This document shows, piece by piece, positions 44,111 through 56,887 of a stretch of 64,000 nucleotides of DNA. Location: the NCBI GenBank assembly GCA_006176705.1, contig QRFJ01000505.1, positions 434,001 through 498,000 on the forward strand, read 5' to 3'. Within the stretch, counting starts at the first letter, position 1. Every line of letters begins with the position of its first letter. The position numbers and the translations under genes were made by a program. The stretch is from Cocos nucifera (lineage: Eukaryota; Streptophyta; Magnoliopsida; Arecales; Arecaceae). Under the pieces are notes generated by a model. That model worked only from the letters and a program-made list of their open reading frames with translations, did no database searches and was not told the origin of the DNA.

Positions 44111-46225
44111 TAAATACATCACTATCTGACAGTGATCAGAGCAATTAGGGTTTAGCCATAATTTGAAGAAAAGAGAATAATAACCTAATTTATATGAATT
44201 ATTTTAAGCCTAGAGACTTGGACTTTAGTATAAAGGTTCTTTTACTATTTTGTATGAATTGGTAGCCTCTACCTTCAATTTGAGAAATTACTTTAATTTT
44301 CTAGTAGCTACTAGAATCCACATAGATTGCATGCGGGCTGGAGGAAAGCTCTAGCTAACCCATGTGCACCTATGGGTAGGTTCACAATCAACTATTTTTC
44401 TAAATAATTTCTAGTAATTTAGTTTTGCCCTAGACTCCTCTTCAGTAGGCATAAGGCACCTCCACTGAAAGTCCTAATTAGGTCCAACCATTAACAAGAT
44501 AGATTTCGATGCAACAAATAAATGATGATCAGGCCTGAGGAAAGCTCTAGCTAACCTAATTGCCGTCTCAAGAGTGAAACCTAATCATCATGTGATAAAT
44601 GATAATTCTAATATGTCGATGAACACCAGGCATGAGGTGCCTCCAATGTCCATCCAGACTATTAAACCAATTACCAGACATCTTAATGGGAGACTATGAC
44701 TCAGTTATCTCCATAACTTAGTTATTTTAAGGACCTAATAATTAAGAGCATTTAAATTTATTGATGATTTAAGGATAGAGAAGACATGGACCAAATTACT
44801 TCCACTAACTTCACCAAGTCAAATCCTTTCGCTAACTTCTCAAGTCATTGATGAGGACTAGGATCAATTTTGGTCCATGGGTACCTAAATTAGTCGTACT
44901 AAATAAAATTAATCTCATCAATTTTCTATATGATATGGATTAGCACGAATCAACGAGCAACCTAATCAAGACCTAATTAACCACATTGGCCAAGTAAGTG
45001 AGATCGATGGGAGGGTCTGCCAAAGCTTGCCTTAGACACCATCAGAAATGGCTAGGTAAGCGGGATGCCAATTAAAAACCACCAGTTTGGAAATGCTAGA
45101 CTTACATTAGATACCAATCAATTTGTCAGTTTTGATTTGGTTTGCCTAAAGACTCAGGCTCAACCACTAAGCCATGATGAGTACCCATTTGTTAGATGTA
45201 TGGACTTTGATAAACTACGACAATTGAATTAATCTATAAAAAAGAAATGACCTAATCCTAATTAACTATTAATTAGGTTTGATCAATTTCTTAACTTAGT
45301 TCCTTTAATCTAACCCTAGATCTAACCTAGTTAATGACCTGATGAAAGCTAACCAATTACCCTTTGACCCATGATTTATGAAATTATCTTAGGATCTTCA
45401 AATCATAAACCTAGATCCTAAACAATCACTTAATTCTTAATTAAGTTCAAGGCTGATGGATTGGGGTTTGGTGCCTCAGAACTAGCTTTTGATTTTATCA
45501 TTTAAAATATTTTCAAGTATATAAATAATTTACATTGAATCACATTCAAATCATGATTTTAGAATTGATTTGTTTCGAAGTTTAGATCATGTCCTAGGAT
45601 TTTGAATCTAGGGTTTTGTAGAAAATAAGTTTGTAATTCAAATTTCAAAAAGTAAATATGTCATAAATATTCATTCTAGATTCAAAAAAAAAAAAAAAAC
45701 TACACATCAAGCATATTTATAAAAGGAACTAGATCGAAACATTCACATATTATTCAGATCATATCTAAATAATCAAAATCAGATTATAAATTAATTAATA
45801 TTATATTTAAAATCTTAAAATAAATTATAAATTATTTTAGATCTCATCTAACATATTTATGATTTAGGAAGCACATACTAGGACAATCTTTCTACTATAA
45901 GGGATAAATCATATAGCAGGACAATCTTATAATCAGTATATGCGACTCGAATATTATTTAAATCTAATCTAAATAATCTATAATAGATCAAATATATATT
46001 TAATTTTTAAATTTAAAATTAAAAAATTAAATTATAAAACTATTAAAATCATATTTAACATTTTCATGATTTAGATCTACAAATCAGCACATACTAGAAT
46101 AACCATTTCATTGTAAGGAGTTAACCTTACAATAGGACAACCTTATGATTAGTATGTATGATCTTTAATCTTTATTTTTAGATTTATTTTAAAGTATGCA
46201 TGATTATGTTAAAAAAGAACCTAGA
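44111..46225 (-). other. Element B: long untranslated leader or lost gag region
   Basis: About 2.1 kb between PBS and the zinc knuckle shows no readable gag. Part of it (about 44940-45200 and 45540-45660, for example GGCCAAGTAAGTGAGATCGA) resembles the leader of element H at 63220-63720. I see it as the 5' leader plus a gag that is deleted or too decayed to recognise. A run of 17 A lies near 45685. Confidence 0.5.
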
Positions 46226-46237
46226 GCTCTGATACCA
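46226..46237 (-). other. Primer binding site of element B
   Basis: The minus strand reads TGGTATCAGAGC, the classical complement of the 3' end of initiator tRNA-Met, one base from the 5' LTR end. It fixes the orientation of element B. Confidence 0.88.
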
Positions 46238-46238
46238 C

Positions 46239-49114
46239 TATTGAAAAACCATGGAGGGTTTCATACATGTATTTCAAAATTTTTTCACAATTAGATGCAG
46301 TGAAAGACGTAGATTAAACTGTTTAACCTATATATGCATGTGATCTAATTACTAAACCCTATATTTAGGACCTACGATATATCATGATGCATATATAAAT
46401 CTAAAAATAAAAACATAGATTGATATTGATCATATCAATATCCTAGATCTAGAACACTTTTAGAAAATCCTAGATCACATCTAGGTCAGATAAGAAATTA
46501 GATCTCATACCATTTCGTGAGTTGAGAATACTACAGTTGATAATCAATATTGTCCTTGTTGCTTGGAGTTGTACAGCATGTCTAGCCTCTATAGGTTGTC
46601 CACATGAAGTTGCCACTCTGATTGGAGGTTCATCGAACGAAGATTCAGTCGAAGTGCTAGCTTCTCACGGATCCCTCCTAATGGTTAATCTGTAAAAAAT
46701 TTTTAGATATCTTAGATCCTTTAAGAGATGAAGAATAAGGAGGATGAAGAAAAAAGACCAACTTTTGGATCTCCCAAAAAATAGAAAAGAAAAGGCTTGA
46801 AGAAAGACCTTTTAGAGAAGACTCATCTTCTCCTCAGGACATCAACCATTGATGTCCTAAATTCATCTTTTTTCTTGGACAAGAGGAGACGTTGTCCACT
46901 AGAAGTTTCCATGCTCCATGGCTCTCTCTCTCTCTCTAATTTTTTCATGAAAAATGTCATGAAAAGATGGAAAAGAAAAGATTCTCAAAGAAACCTTAAT
47001 AGAAGATTTTCTTTTCTTCTTCTTCTCTCATCAGGACATGATCAAATCATTTCCAAAAGAAAGCCAACACCCCAATAACTTGGAGGACTAATCCTCTAAT
47101 ACCCTCTCTCCTTTCTTCTTTGTTTTTTAGCAAAAAGGCCTCTCAAATGATGGAGTAGAAAGATCTTAAAAAGAAACCCTAGAGAAGACAATCTTCTCTC
47201 TCTCTTTATCTCAACAAGACATGAACGCTTCATGTCCTAATGAAAACTTTTTATCCAAGAATATTGGTGTCTCATCCAGCATGCCCTCTCTCCCTCCTTT
47301 CTCTGATTTGTTCATGGAATTCCTAGGATTTCTTACACCCAAAACCTATCTCATAGAAGGCATCCTATAGGAATTAAACTCTAGGTCAAAAACCTAGTCA
47401 AAACCATTCAAAACAAGGAGGTTAAGGGGGCATCCAACCCTTGGATGCCTTCCCTTATTTTGCAGGCATGAGCTCCAGCAAATACATGCACAAAAAGAAG
47501 GAAAAAAGATGGGACAAAACAAGGAAGGTTTGGGAAAAAATTCTATAGAGAGAGGAGGAGAGTTTTGGATTCTTAAGACTCTATCAAATACAGTCCTTGG
47601 TCAAACCAATTACTAGTTTTGACCAATTCAAAACTATATTCCAAGTCAACCAGGTATGGGGTGCATGGGACTTCATATTGGGCATGGAAAAAATCATGTA
47701 AACATCTAGAAATAAAAAGTGGGGTATGGAAATCTTCGGCATAAGAGACTAGGAGGAGTCCTAGTCCAACTAGGACTCTCCTATTTAGACTAGATCAAAT
47801 CTGATTTAAATCCTACTTAAACAAAAATTAATACAATCTAATTTAAGGTGATCCTAGTCCAACTAAAAGCCTAATTAAATCAAATCAAACCAAATTTAAA
47901 TCTGATTTAAATCCTAACTCTATTAAGAATTAGGTGCACTTAAGTCATAGTCTAATAAGAAATTATTTCTCTTGGAATTGGCTTATCCAATAAATCAATT
48001 AGACTTAATCTAATTAAATCAAAATCAATTCTAATTGAATTTAATTTAATTAGACTTGATCTCAATCTAATTGCTCAATTAGATTGAGCTAATTAGCAAT
48101 TAATTGCTAATCGATCCTACTATAATACATGCACTTGATCGATCATCAATCGCATTGATGATTCGATCACTAAATGATTTTCAATCATTGATCAACTATC
48201 CGATCAAGTAACAACCTTTTATGTGTGTAACCTCATAGGTTTGAACCTAAGCTGCTAGCATAGAACCAATTTCTATATCAATCAGAATGACCATCTAGCA
48301 ATGGTACCCAACATTCAGATAGGTCGAATGCATGCATAGCAACATTCTTACAACCCTGGCCTATGGTTACTATATAATTTATTTCTTTAATCAATAATGC
48401 TCATGATGATTTTAAGTTTTCTATCAACACTTATACAAGTCATCTATATTATATTTCAAAATTTTGTAAATTCTGTGACTCCTCATGAGAATTACCTAGG
48501 CCTAGATTTTGCTAAATTGAAATACAAAATGATATTCGCATCCTAAAATTAATCAGGAATGGTCAATCCTATCTTGACTCATACACCAACTCTACAAGTA
48601 CTTGACTGCACCTAAAAATCTTTCATTGTTATGTTAGAAATATATGTAGGTTGGCACTAAAGTATAGTGAGTTGCTTGTAAGTCACCATAGTGACCTTAG
48701 GTCGGAGGGACACTTACACCTATCGGCCTTAACTAGCTATGATAGTAGAGTATTACATTGGTCACGTTCAATATAGATGTACTCCTATATCTCACTTGCA
48801 TGCCATACCAATGTCTCCACATCACTTGATTATGAGGATAACCAATGCATATGACATACAACGACCTACACTCGATAGGTTATCATTTTTATTAATAACT
48901 TATCATTTGGTCATGAATAATTTAAGAATCATCTGATAAATTCTTCTTTATCGATTGAGTATGGCTCTAAAGACTTCATCATAACTTAGTTCATTTAAGA
49001 AAGATGGAACTTTGATGATGAATAAGCCAAATAACTATTATTATTTGATAATTCATATGCTATTTTCAATCATCTACAACTTAGATGATCGACTTTAGAA
49101 TACATTTTTTAATA
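46239..49114 (-). repeat. 5' LTR of element B
   Basis: 2876 bp, colinear with 20764-23649. The plus-strand left end is TATTGAAAAACC (3' LTR: TGTTGGAAAATC), and the right end TTTTTTAATA (TTTCCTAACA). It carries the PBS on the left. No gene was found. Confidence 0.87.
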
Positions 49115-50354
49115 GTGAAACCCTTACTGGACCTCTACAGGAATTCTAACATAAATCAAGGTTTAGCGATCCAGGTATGATTCTATACCCTATGTTTATA
49201 TTATAAATGCATGTTATATGATTTGAATTTAAAAAGGTGGTCTTGGGTTAGGATTTGACTTTGGAATTTCTTTATGAAATGCTTTAAAATTCATGCTTCT
49301 ACCCTGGTAATAAAATCCTACACTAATTAAGTTGCACTAGTTTTGATTTACTTAGATTCAAATAATAAGTTGGACCAAGTCAAAACTCGAAGTCCTAGTA
49401 TGACTAGGATTTCTCCATCTTGCACCATCTTGCTTTCGACACCCTCCCAGGCCAATTTTCTTAGAATTTGTATGAGAAATTTTATTTCTAGAGAGTCTCC
49501 ATGCCCCTTTTATGCTTCCTAGTCTTTTAAAAGAAAATTAATGATGGAATAGATCAAAATAAACAAGTTATTTTGACCTAGGACTCTATTGGATAAAGTT
49601 TCACACAAAAACTTTCCTTATTCTCTTGAGGTGCCAACCCATCTGATTTCTCTTTGATTTTTTTATGAAAAATAGAAGATATTTGTGCACATATTTCTTA
49701 AAGTCCAGGCAAAAATATAAGGAGGGGGCACCCAAGAGTTGGGCATCCCAAACCTTGCTCAATTTGGACATGCCTTTCTAGGTATTTGACCTAGATAAGG
49801 ACTCTATCATAACTCTCTATTTAAAAGGATTTAGGGTCTAAAATTTCTATATGTTTTAGATCTGAGAGAGAGTTCTTGGGAATGATAAGCTTGGGTGCAA
49901 AGGGGTTTTGGGCATGGTGCTTTACAAAGACACAAGCTGTTGTGTCTAGGTGAGAGAAATGAAAGAGAGAAGAGAGGTCTTCTCTAGGGTTTCTCTTAGA
50001 TCCTTTTCATAATCTTTTTGAGAGAAAAATTTGAAGAAAAAGAGTTCTTTTAGATCCTTCCATCTCTTCTTTGGTGCTTTGGAAGACCTAAGTTGATCAA
50101 AAAAAGAGTTTCTCCATCAACCATTAAAGAAGGATCAGCACAATAATAGCATATTGTGTTGATTTTCAGTTGTTGGACTTCGGATCAACGATCGAGTCTT
50201 CATGTGGACTTTCTATAGAGGTTGGATACATGTGTGGCTTACACTTAAGGAATCTTCAACTGAAGACAACAAAGAAGAAAGAAAAGCTAAAAGGGAAGTG
50301 GAACATCATGAAAATGATTAAAATGAAAGTTTCACTAAGGAATGGAGGTACACA
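49115..50354 (+). repeat. LTR-like non-coding stretch, plus orientation
   Basis: No gene is visible. The block near 50195-50245 (CTTCATGTGGACTTTCTATA, GAGGTTGGATACATGTGTGG) resembles, in opposite orientation, part of LTR B near 21080-21150. It may be the continuation of the copia LTR left of element B (18904-20763) or another LTR piece. The 68-codon frame at 50170-50376 has no known content. Confidence 0.4.
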
Positions 50355-51521
50355 TATGTGCATCCTAAGGATCTAATCATTGGTGATCCATTCCATGGGG
50401 TAAGAACTTGTTGACCATTGAGAAATATTAATAATTATCTTAATTATCTAGCTTTTGTACCTTAAATTAAACCTAGGACCATAGAAGAACTAAAAATGAT
50501 CCAAATAGGGTGATTGCAATGCAAGATAAATTAAACCAATTTGAAAGAAATAAAGTATTGACATTAATTGATACACCAATTGACCACCCAATAGTAAGAA
50601 TTAAATGGGTATTTAGAAATAGGTTCAATGAAAATAGTATAATTATAAGAAGCAAAGCTAGATTATTTGCTAAAGAATATAATTAGGAAGAAGGTATTGA
50701 TTTTAATAAAACTTATGCTCCTGTTGCTAGATTAGAAGCAATTAGACTATTACTTGCTTTTTTGCATGCTATATGAATTTTAAATTATATCAAATTGATG
50801 TTAAATGTACATTCTTAAATGAATTCATATCGGAGGAAGTTTATGTAGGATAACCTTTTGATTTTGAAAATCATAGTTTTCCTAATCATGTATTCAAATT
50901 GCATAAAGTCTTGTATAGTTTAAAGCAAATACCCCATGCTTGGTATGAAAGATAGAATAAGTTTTTACTTGAAAATGGTTTCACTAAAGGTAGTGTAGGT
51001 ACAACCTTATTCTTAAAGAAAGAAATTGATGAATTGCTAATTGTACAAATCCATATAGACAATATTATATTTTGTGCTACTAACAAATCCCTTTATCAAG
51101 AATTATCTAAATTAATGTAGGGGGAGTTCAAGATGAGCATGATTGGAGAGAATAGAAACTACAAAACCTCTTGGTATAATTATGAGCCCTTCTTGCAAAG
51201 TTGACAAAGATAAGAATGCTAAGAGTATCGATCACCAACTCTATAGAGGTATTATTAGATCTTTATTTTATCTTATTGCTAGTAGACCTGATATAATGTT
51301 TAGTATATGTATGTGTGCTAGATATCAAGCACACCCTAAGGAATCACATCTTCTTGTTATTAAAAGAATTCTTAGATAATTAATGAGAATATGTAATATA
51401 GGCTTATGGTACTCTAGAGATTCTTCAACTGATTTGATTGCATACTTTGATGCTAATTTTGCTAAACATAAACTAGATAAAAAAAGCACTAGTGAAATAT
51501 GCTAATTTTTAGATATAAACT
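50355..51521 (+). pseudogene. Fragment K: SIRE-like copia reverse transcriptase
   Basis: Reading starts with DLIIGDPFHGVRT and a PRTIEELK linker. Then come WVFRNRFNENSIIIRSKARL, FAKEYN, EEGIDFNKTYAPVARLEAIR and LLLAFLHA, the fingers and first part of RT. The palm box reads QIHIDNIIFCATN; YVDD is HIDN, so an Asp is lost. The C-terminal part (51143-51379) reads MSPSCKVDKDKNAKSIDHQL, YRGIIRSLFYLIASRPDIMF and CARYQAHPKESHL, followed by a YSRDSSTDLIAYFDANFAKH RNase H start. The wording is that of the SIRE/Maximus branch of Ty1/copia. It is cut on the right at 51521 by the LTR of element I. Several stops and shifts occur. Confidence 0.82.
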
Positions 51522-52782
51522 TATTAGGGGTAAAATAGCCCCCGTCGAAGTCTGATCGGATGTCCGACCTTGGTACGGTGTTGTTTGAAGTAGTAATAGT
51601 TGAGTTCGAACTTGAGCTAAGCTACTTCTCCATCATAGTCTAGTTCTGAATGGTCGGCCTTCTGCCCTTGTACTTTGGATGATCTTCTTTGCACTAACCC
51701 TCTCAGCTCTCCCAATAACTGTAGTCCTGTTGGAAACGTGCAAAACTTCGACCAGATGAATTTGAGTAGTTAAAAAAGATGCCATTCAACTGATCCTGAT
51801 CCCTGACTCAAGATTGACGGCAGGCCCTCCATCAAGTATCGAATCTCAGCACAGCCTGATCTTGTTTGGTGGCCGATCTTGAAGGTAGCCGAGTTTCTTC
51901 ACTATAGATGATAGATCTCACCAATTTCATATTAGAAAACCTGGCTAGTGGACCTCCTTCCCAATCAAATTCCTCTCCAACTGAATTCTTCTTTAGCCAA
52001 GTTTCTTTACTCCACCTTAGGGATTGCAGATCTTGGTAGCTCTACACCAAGGACTTTGGATGGATGAATTCAAGTTAGTGAGAGGGCTTTGTCATCAACA
52101 TAAGCCTGATCTTCCACCCAGAATAAGCAATGGTTGCTTGAGAAGTAATGAATCTCCATATTTGCCAATCAAGTCAATCTTGGACCTCTGCCATCTCGAT
52201 CGAACTTCTTAAAGAAAGCTTGGCCACAATCCTCATTGAGGAACCTGTCGACCCTCTCTAACCTTTAGCTTCAATGTGCCCACACCCACTCTCGATTGAC
52301 CTTGAAGGTGGCCAAGTTCCTAAAAGCTGTCAAAGATAGCACCAGTAGGAGCCAAACCCAGATCCAAGTTGTGAACTCACCATCATCAATGCAAAGGCCA
52401 ACCTTCGAAGCTTGGTCAGTCTGACCTTCAATAAATAAAATTTAACCACCAGCAAGTCTTGACAAATGATAGTCTACTTTCTATAACAAACTCTATATGG
52501 CCTGAACAACCTTCTGACATTCTGTTATAGTTGTCAGCATCATTCTGTTATAGACTCTATCTATATAAGTGACCCTCTAGATATGTTATTCTATCTAAGC
52601 TCATCTTTCTGATCTAATTCCTTTTGAGTACTCCATTTTTGTTGGCCAGAGAACTTACTTGACCGTCGGAGGATCCTACTAGAGCCAATTCTAGTCAGGA
52701 CTTTATCTTGCAAGTCTCGTCGGCGACCACATCTCCTCCAATTCTAGCAAATTCTGACATCCATCTATTTTCTACATCAACA
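51522..52782 (+). repeat. 5' LTR of element I
   Basis: 1261 bp, starting TATTAGGGGTAAAATAGCC (from TGTTGG) and ending CTACATCAACA. TATATAAG lies at 52562. The PBS-like TTGGTGCTATAGAAAGGG begins at 52786. Confidence 0.8.
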
Positions 52783-52897
52783 AGATTGGTGCTATAGAAA
52801 GGGTCTCTAAGCTTTCGTTCATAAAGGAGTACCCAGTCGAGCTTATCTTCTTTGTTTCTTCTATTTTTTTCTACTAATCTTTTTTTGTTCTAGTAAG

Positions 52898-54460
52898 ATG
52901 CCACCTAGGAAGGCTCCTTCCTGACGACCCACTGCCTCTATCACTAGATCTAATCTAAAACCAATAGATCCACCCATTCTGGCTTCCTTACCTGCACCTC
53001 AACCTTCACTAGCAATAGTGGTGGATTTGGAATAGTTCAACTTGTTGATGCAGTAGGTTAGGAGCCTTATAGAAGCAGTGTAGGATGCAGCAAGTACCGA
53101 CACCAATACCTTTGAAAAATCCATTATCAGAGCACCGAGATATGGCACCGGGAAGAACCACCTAGATAAGTCAGTCGGTAACTCCTGAAAGAGAAAGCAG
53201 AGAGCAAGAGCCCCTATTCCAACCATGATTCTACTCCCGAAAGATCTTTGCCCTCCTTCAGTCAACCATGCTTTGAGATCCGTGATCAAAATGATATTCT
53301 TGATCAGAAGCTCCATGAGATAAATCGACGGATTAAGAAACTCCACCATGTGGCCCTTGCCCATAGTGATGACATCTGCATCAATCCATCCTTCACTATC
53401 TAGATCATGCAGGAGCCTATCCCGCCAAACTTTAAGCTTCCCCAGTTTGAGAGTTATGATGAAACTTTAGATCCAGTCAACCATCTTATAGCCTTCTAGA
53501 TCATCATACTGCTCTATGGCGCACCTGATGCCATTTTGTGCTGAGCTTTTTTTTCTACTCTAAAGGAGAGAGCAAGGAATTGGTACTCAAGCCTCAAATT
53601 GGGTACTATCTAATCATTTGACAAAATAAGCTACTAGTTTGTGGCTTATTTCATCAGTAGTTAATGTCAGAGATGAGGTTTGGACTCCCTCATCAACATC
53701 AAGCACAAAGAAAGGGAGTCCATCCAAGCTTATGTTAGCCATTTTAATACTGCTACTTTGGAGGTCCAAAACTTGGACCAATTAGTTGCTATAGCTGCAC
53801 TGAAGGATGGACTCAAGAAAAATGATCTCCTCTAATTCCTAGAGAAGAAGTACCTCCAAAAATTTGCCGACATGCTGGCCCGGACTGAGGTCTTTGCTCG
53901 AGTTGAGGAGGTCATTAAACTAAAAGATGAAGAGGATGTAGGTGAGTGGCAGGCAGGCGAATCTAGCAAACCCATGACTATTGAGAAGCTGAGTGAAGCT
54001 CAGTCACGTTCTAGAACTCCACCAGAATGCAGACGGACCTAAACTCTACCTTGAGCTTGTCACCCAAGAAGTTCTAATAGAAGGATGCGGTGGAACTCCC
54101 CTTCTAGAAGATTTCACAACTACTCCCCCCTTAATACTTCGAAGACCCAAGTGCTGAAGAAAATCAAGGAGCAGCTATCGAGGCTAGAGAAAATGTGATC
54201 TCATCCAGCCAAGTGCAACCCCAACAAGTACTATCTCTATCATCATGAGCATAGTGACGATACTGAAGAATGTATCCAGCTCTAAGTTGAGACGAGGAGC
54301 TGATCAGATGAGGCCAACTAAATCAATTTTTATGATGTCGACCAAAAAGAGGGAGGATCTACTGAGAGCATTGCCGTAACCATAGCCACCTCAGGGGAAC
54401 GAACCATAAGGAGATTGGCCTCTGCTTGAGATCATCAACACCATTACTAGGAGATATCAT
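52898..54460 (+). pseudogene. Element I: gag, decayed
   Basis: The start ATG at 52898 reads MPPRKAPS and then a stop. After a frameshift the capsid part reads IMQEPIPPNFKLPQFESYDE, TLDPVNHLIAF, LYGAPDAILC, RARNWYSSLKLGTI and ERESIQAYVSHFNTATLEVQ. Later LDQLVAIAALKDGLKKNDLL and KFADMLARTEVFARVEEVIK, LKDEEDVGEWQAGESSKPMT match the gag of element F. Near 54215 NKYYLYHHEHSDDTEECIQL is the zinc-knuckle-like remnant. About a dozen stops break it. A protease beginning (FTKEDT, GVQFLHNDVVVV) is seen at 54525-54578. This is the most readable Tat gag in the window. Confidence 0.83.
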
Positions 54461-54602
54461 CAATGGGACACTAGTAGATTAGTAGAGCCAACAAAAAAGT
54501 AGAGAATTAAGGAACCCATTTATTTCACTAAAGAAGACACATGAGGGGTTCAATTTCTACATAATGACGTAGTTGTAGTTGAAGGAAAAAACCTATTTTT
54601 CA

Positions 54603-56867
54603 TGTCAGGTTCGTATAGATCTGATTAGATCAGGAGGGATGTATTAAAAAAAATTTTCTCTAAGATCCTAATCAGATCTAAGATTCCTTGGATCTAATCT
54701 TATTAATCTAATAATAAAAGTAAAAGTAAAGATAAAAATTAAATCTAATTTAATTATACCTTTATTTTGGATAATCCAATTATCCTGTGATGATCCTGAT
54801 GCTTGCCTGAAGTTCTGGATGTAGCCACACAAGTGCCTAGCCTCTATCGGTACCCACTCGGGCAGGATCTGAAGATCTTCTCCTTCTCAATCAATCATCC
54901 AAAAATTAGATCTGGATCTGATCTTGAAGGTCTTCGAAACTGCTTTTGAAGAACAGCCATTGTCTCTTGTAGTAGTGCTACCTTCTTTCTTTTCTGGCGC
55001 CTTTCACTTGCTTGGATCCCACCTTCTTCATGCCCAAAGTCCCTTGGGCATGGAGAGGAGATAGAGAATTAGAGGATGGCATGGAGAAGGAGAGAGAGGG
55101 GTAATGTGGCATGGGCTAAAGATAGAATCCTTAAATTCTAGGCGCAGACAGGGTTTGCATAGACCCTACTGCACCATGCAGTGCCACATCATCCTAGCCA
55201 ATCATGGCCCTTTGTGCAATCAAATCTAAATCTGATTGGTGGGATGACATCATCTGATCCAATCATATTAGAGTCCCTCAAACCTCTCCTTAGGTGGCGC
55301 CAAGACTGGGACAAACAAGTCTTCTTGGCGCCACCTAATTTATTTCCCTGAAGCAACTGGAGTCCCATCTGTATGGGACTCCATCTTCTATCCTCACGGG
55401 GCACATGCCTCCCTAGGCATGTGCCCCTTTCCTATCTACTTTTTAGCAAGGGGATAAGTTTCTAGGTTCTCTCCTATGGGTGCATGACATATGGGCGGAT
55501 GTCTCAGTGTTCAGAGTCAATATTTGACCAATGTCCGAAGACAAGATTTAGCAGATGATGGAAAATGGCAGGTGTTGTCTCAAATTTATCTCATAAACTA
55601 AGACAATCCTTTTGTGGCTTGGATAAGCTCCAATCAGACAAAGTAAAGGTTTTTGAGTGAGCCCAAATACATTTGGCTCAGTCAAGACAAGCTTTAATGA
55701 TAGGAGAACATTAGGCTCAATCGTGTGCTAGCACGATTTTCTTGAACCTAATTGAATCTTATTCAAATCAATTAAATTAGATTAATCCAGTTGATGATAT
55801 CCAGATCCAAATCCTTATTTGTGTGATCCAGTTAGGTTCAGTTCCATATGATAATGGGATATGTCATGATCTCTATCATTGACATCATTGAAATACCTTC
55901 TAATGGATCAGAACTTTTTTGATTCAGATAACTAGTATGATCGATCATCCAAATCATTCTAATTGCTCCCAAAATCTACCAGTGACACCTAGAAGCATAT
56001 GGTGGCAACCCATCAGAATTGAAAATGAACCTCTCAATGCAGTTACCTATGTGATTTAGTTTCTCTATCTTGAGCTCTGACCAGATTAGGGTTAAGGTGA
56101 TCTCATCAAATCCTAATATCCATCGTATGAATTAATCATTTGATTCAAGTCCAATGTAAAATTCCTAATAGAAACTCTTTCTATTATTTCACTCTGCCAT
56201 GGCCATGGGCTTATGGACTTGATTCTCATGATCATCATAGGGCTACTTTTTATCTACCGAGGTAGATAGATCCCATATTGGTATAATCCAATTCCTACAA
56301 TGAGCATACTATAGCCAACATACACCTCAGGATTTTGAATGGCTAGGAGATCGAGTTATAGTGTAGTCAAACTATAACACCCTTAAGATGAACTACCGAT
56401 GTACCTCAAGTCAAAGAACCAAACACACTACTATAGCTTCAAGCCAGTCATCAACGAGAAGGTAGACTTCCTCATGACTGCTCGAGGTGGTCATGCTCAG
56501 TGCCCTCGTTCTCTAACGAGTATCTGTACTCTCACTCTGATGTCTCTACATCATAGACTCAAGATTCATTTATCCAAAAGAAGCAATCATACACTAATCT
56601 TCTGGATCAATCATATCCTTATGATGATCCTACGGTCGGAAGCATTTTATGAGTTAATAATGAAAATTCATGTCTTAAATTTTCAACTCTTAAAAAAATG
56701 AACTATCATTACCATTAACTCAAGGGATGTATCACAGACACTTTCAAATATATATTATGATAGAAAATAATATATTTTTATTATTTATAGTTAAAATTAT
56801 AATTTTATCCTTAAAAGTGTATTACAAGTATCATCTAATCTGACTTCTAGGGCACACATATCTAACA
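54603..56867 (-). repeat. 3' LTR of element H
   Basis: On the minus strand it starts TGTTAGATATGTGTGCCC right after the purine tract. The far end is uncertain: TGTCAGG at 54603 or TGTATTAAAA at 54640 on the plus strand would both fit. The length is thus about 2.23-2.27 kb. No gene is seen in it. Confidence 0.65.
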
Positions 56868-56879
56868 AACTCCCACTTG
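56868..56879 (-). other. Polypurine tract of element H
   Basis: The minus strand reads CAAGTGGGAGTT directly before TGTTAGATATG, as in element B. Confidence 0.8.
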
Positions 56880-56887
56880 ACCTAAAG

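Larger units (their letters stand above)
20764..49114 (-). mobile_element. Element B: Ty1/copia retrotransposon interrupted by element C
   Basis: LTRs of 2886 bp (20764-23649) and 2876 bp (46239-49114) in the same orientation bound it. On the minus strand, PBS (46226-46237), leader, gag, integrase, RNase H tail and purine tract (23650-23660) follow in copia order. Removing element C (25481-43186 plus one GGTTG) leaves about 10.6 kb. The flanks ATGGA (20759-20763) and GTGAA (49115-49119) agree at three of five bases, the differences being transitions; this is weak support for a target duplication. Confidence 0.85.
51522..54602 (+). mobile_element. Element I: 5' end of a Tat gypsy element
   Basis: LTR (51522-52782), PBS, gag and the first residues of protease appear in order on the plus strand. 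The element stops near 54580 shortly before the LTR of copia H. The last 220 bases of the LTR match those of LTRs A, C, E and F, whereas its first kilobase is different and lacks the 45-bp array. The remainder of pol is not in this window. Confidence 0.82.

Noticed and set aside
52999..53364. 121-codon minus frame
   Set aside because: It is the complement of the gag of element I, which has clear capsid motifs on the plus strand.
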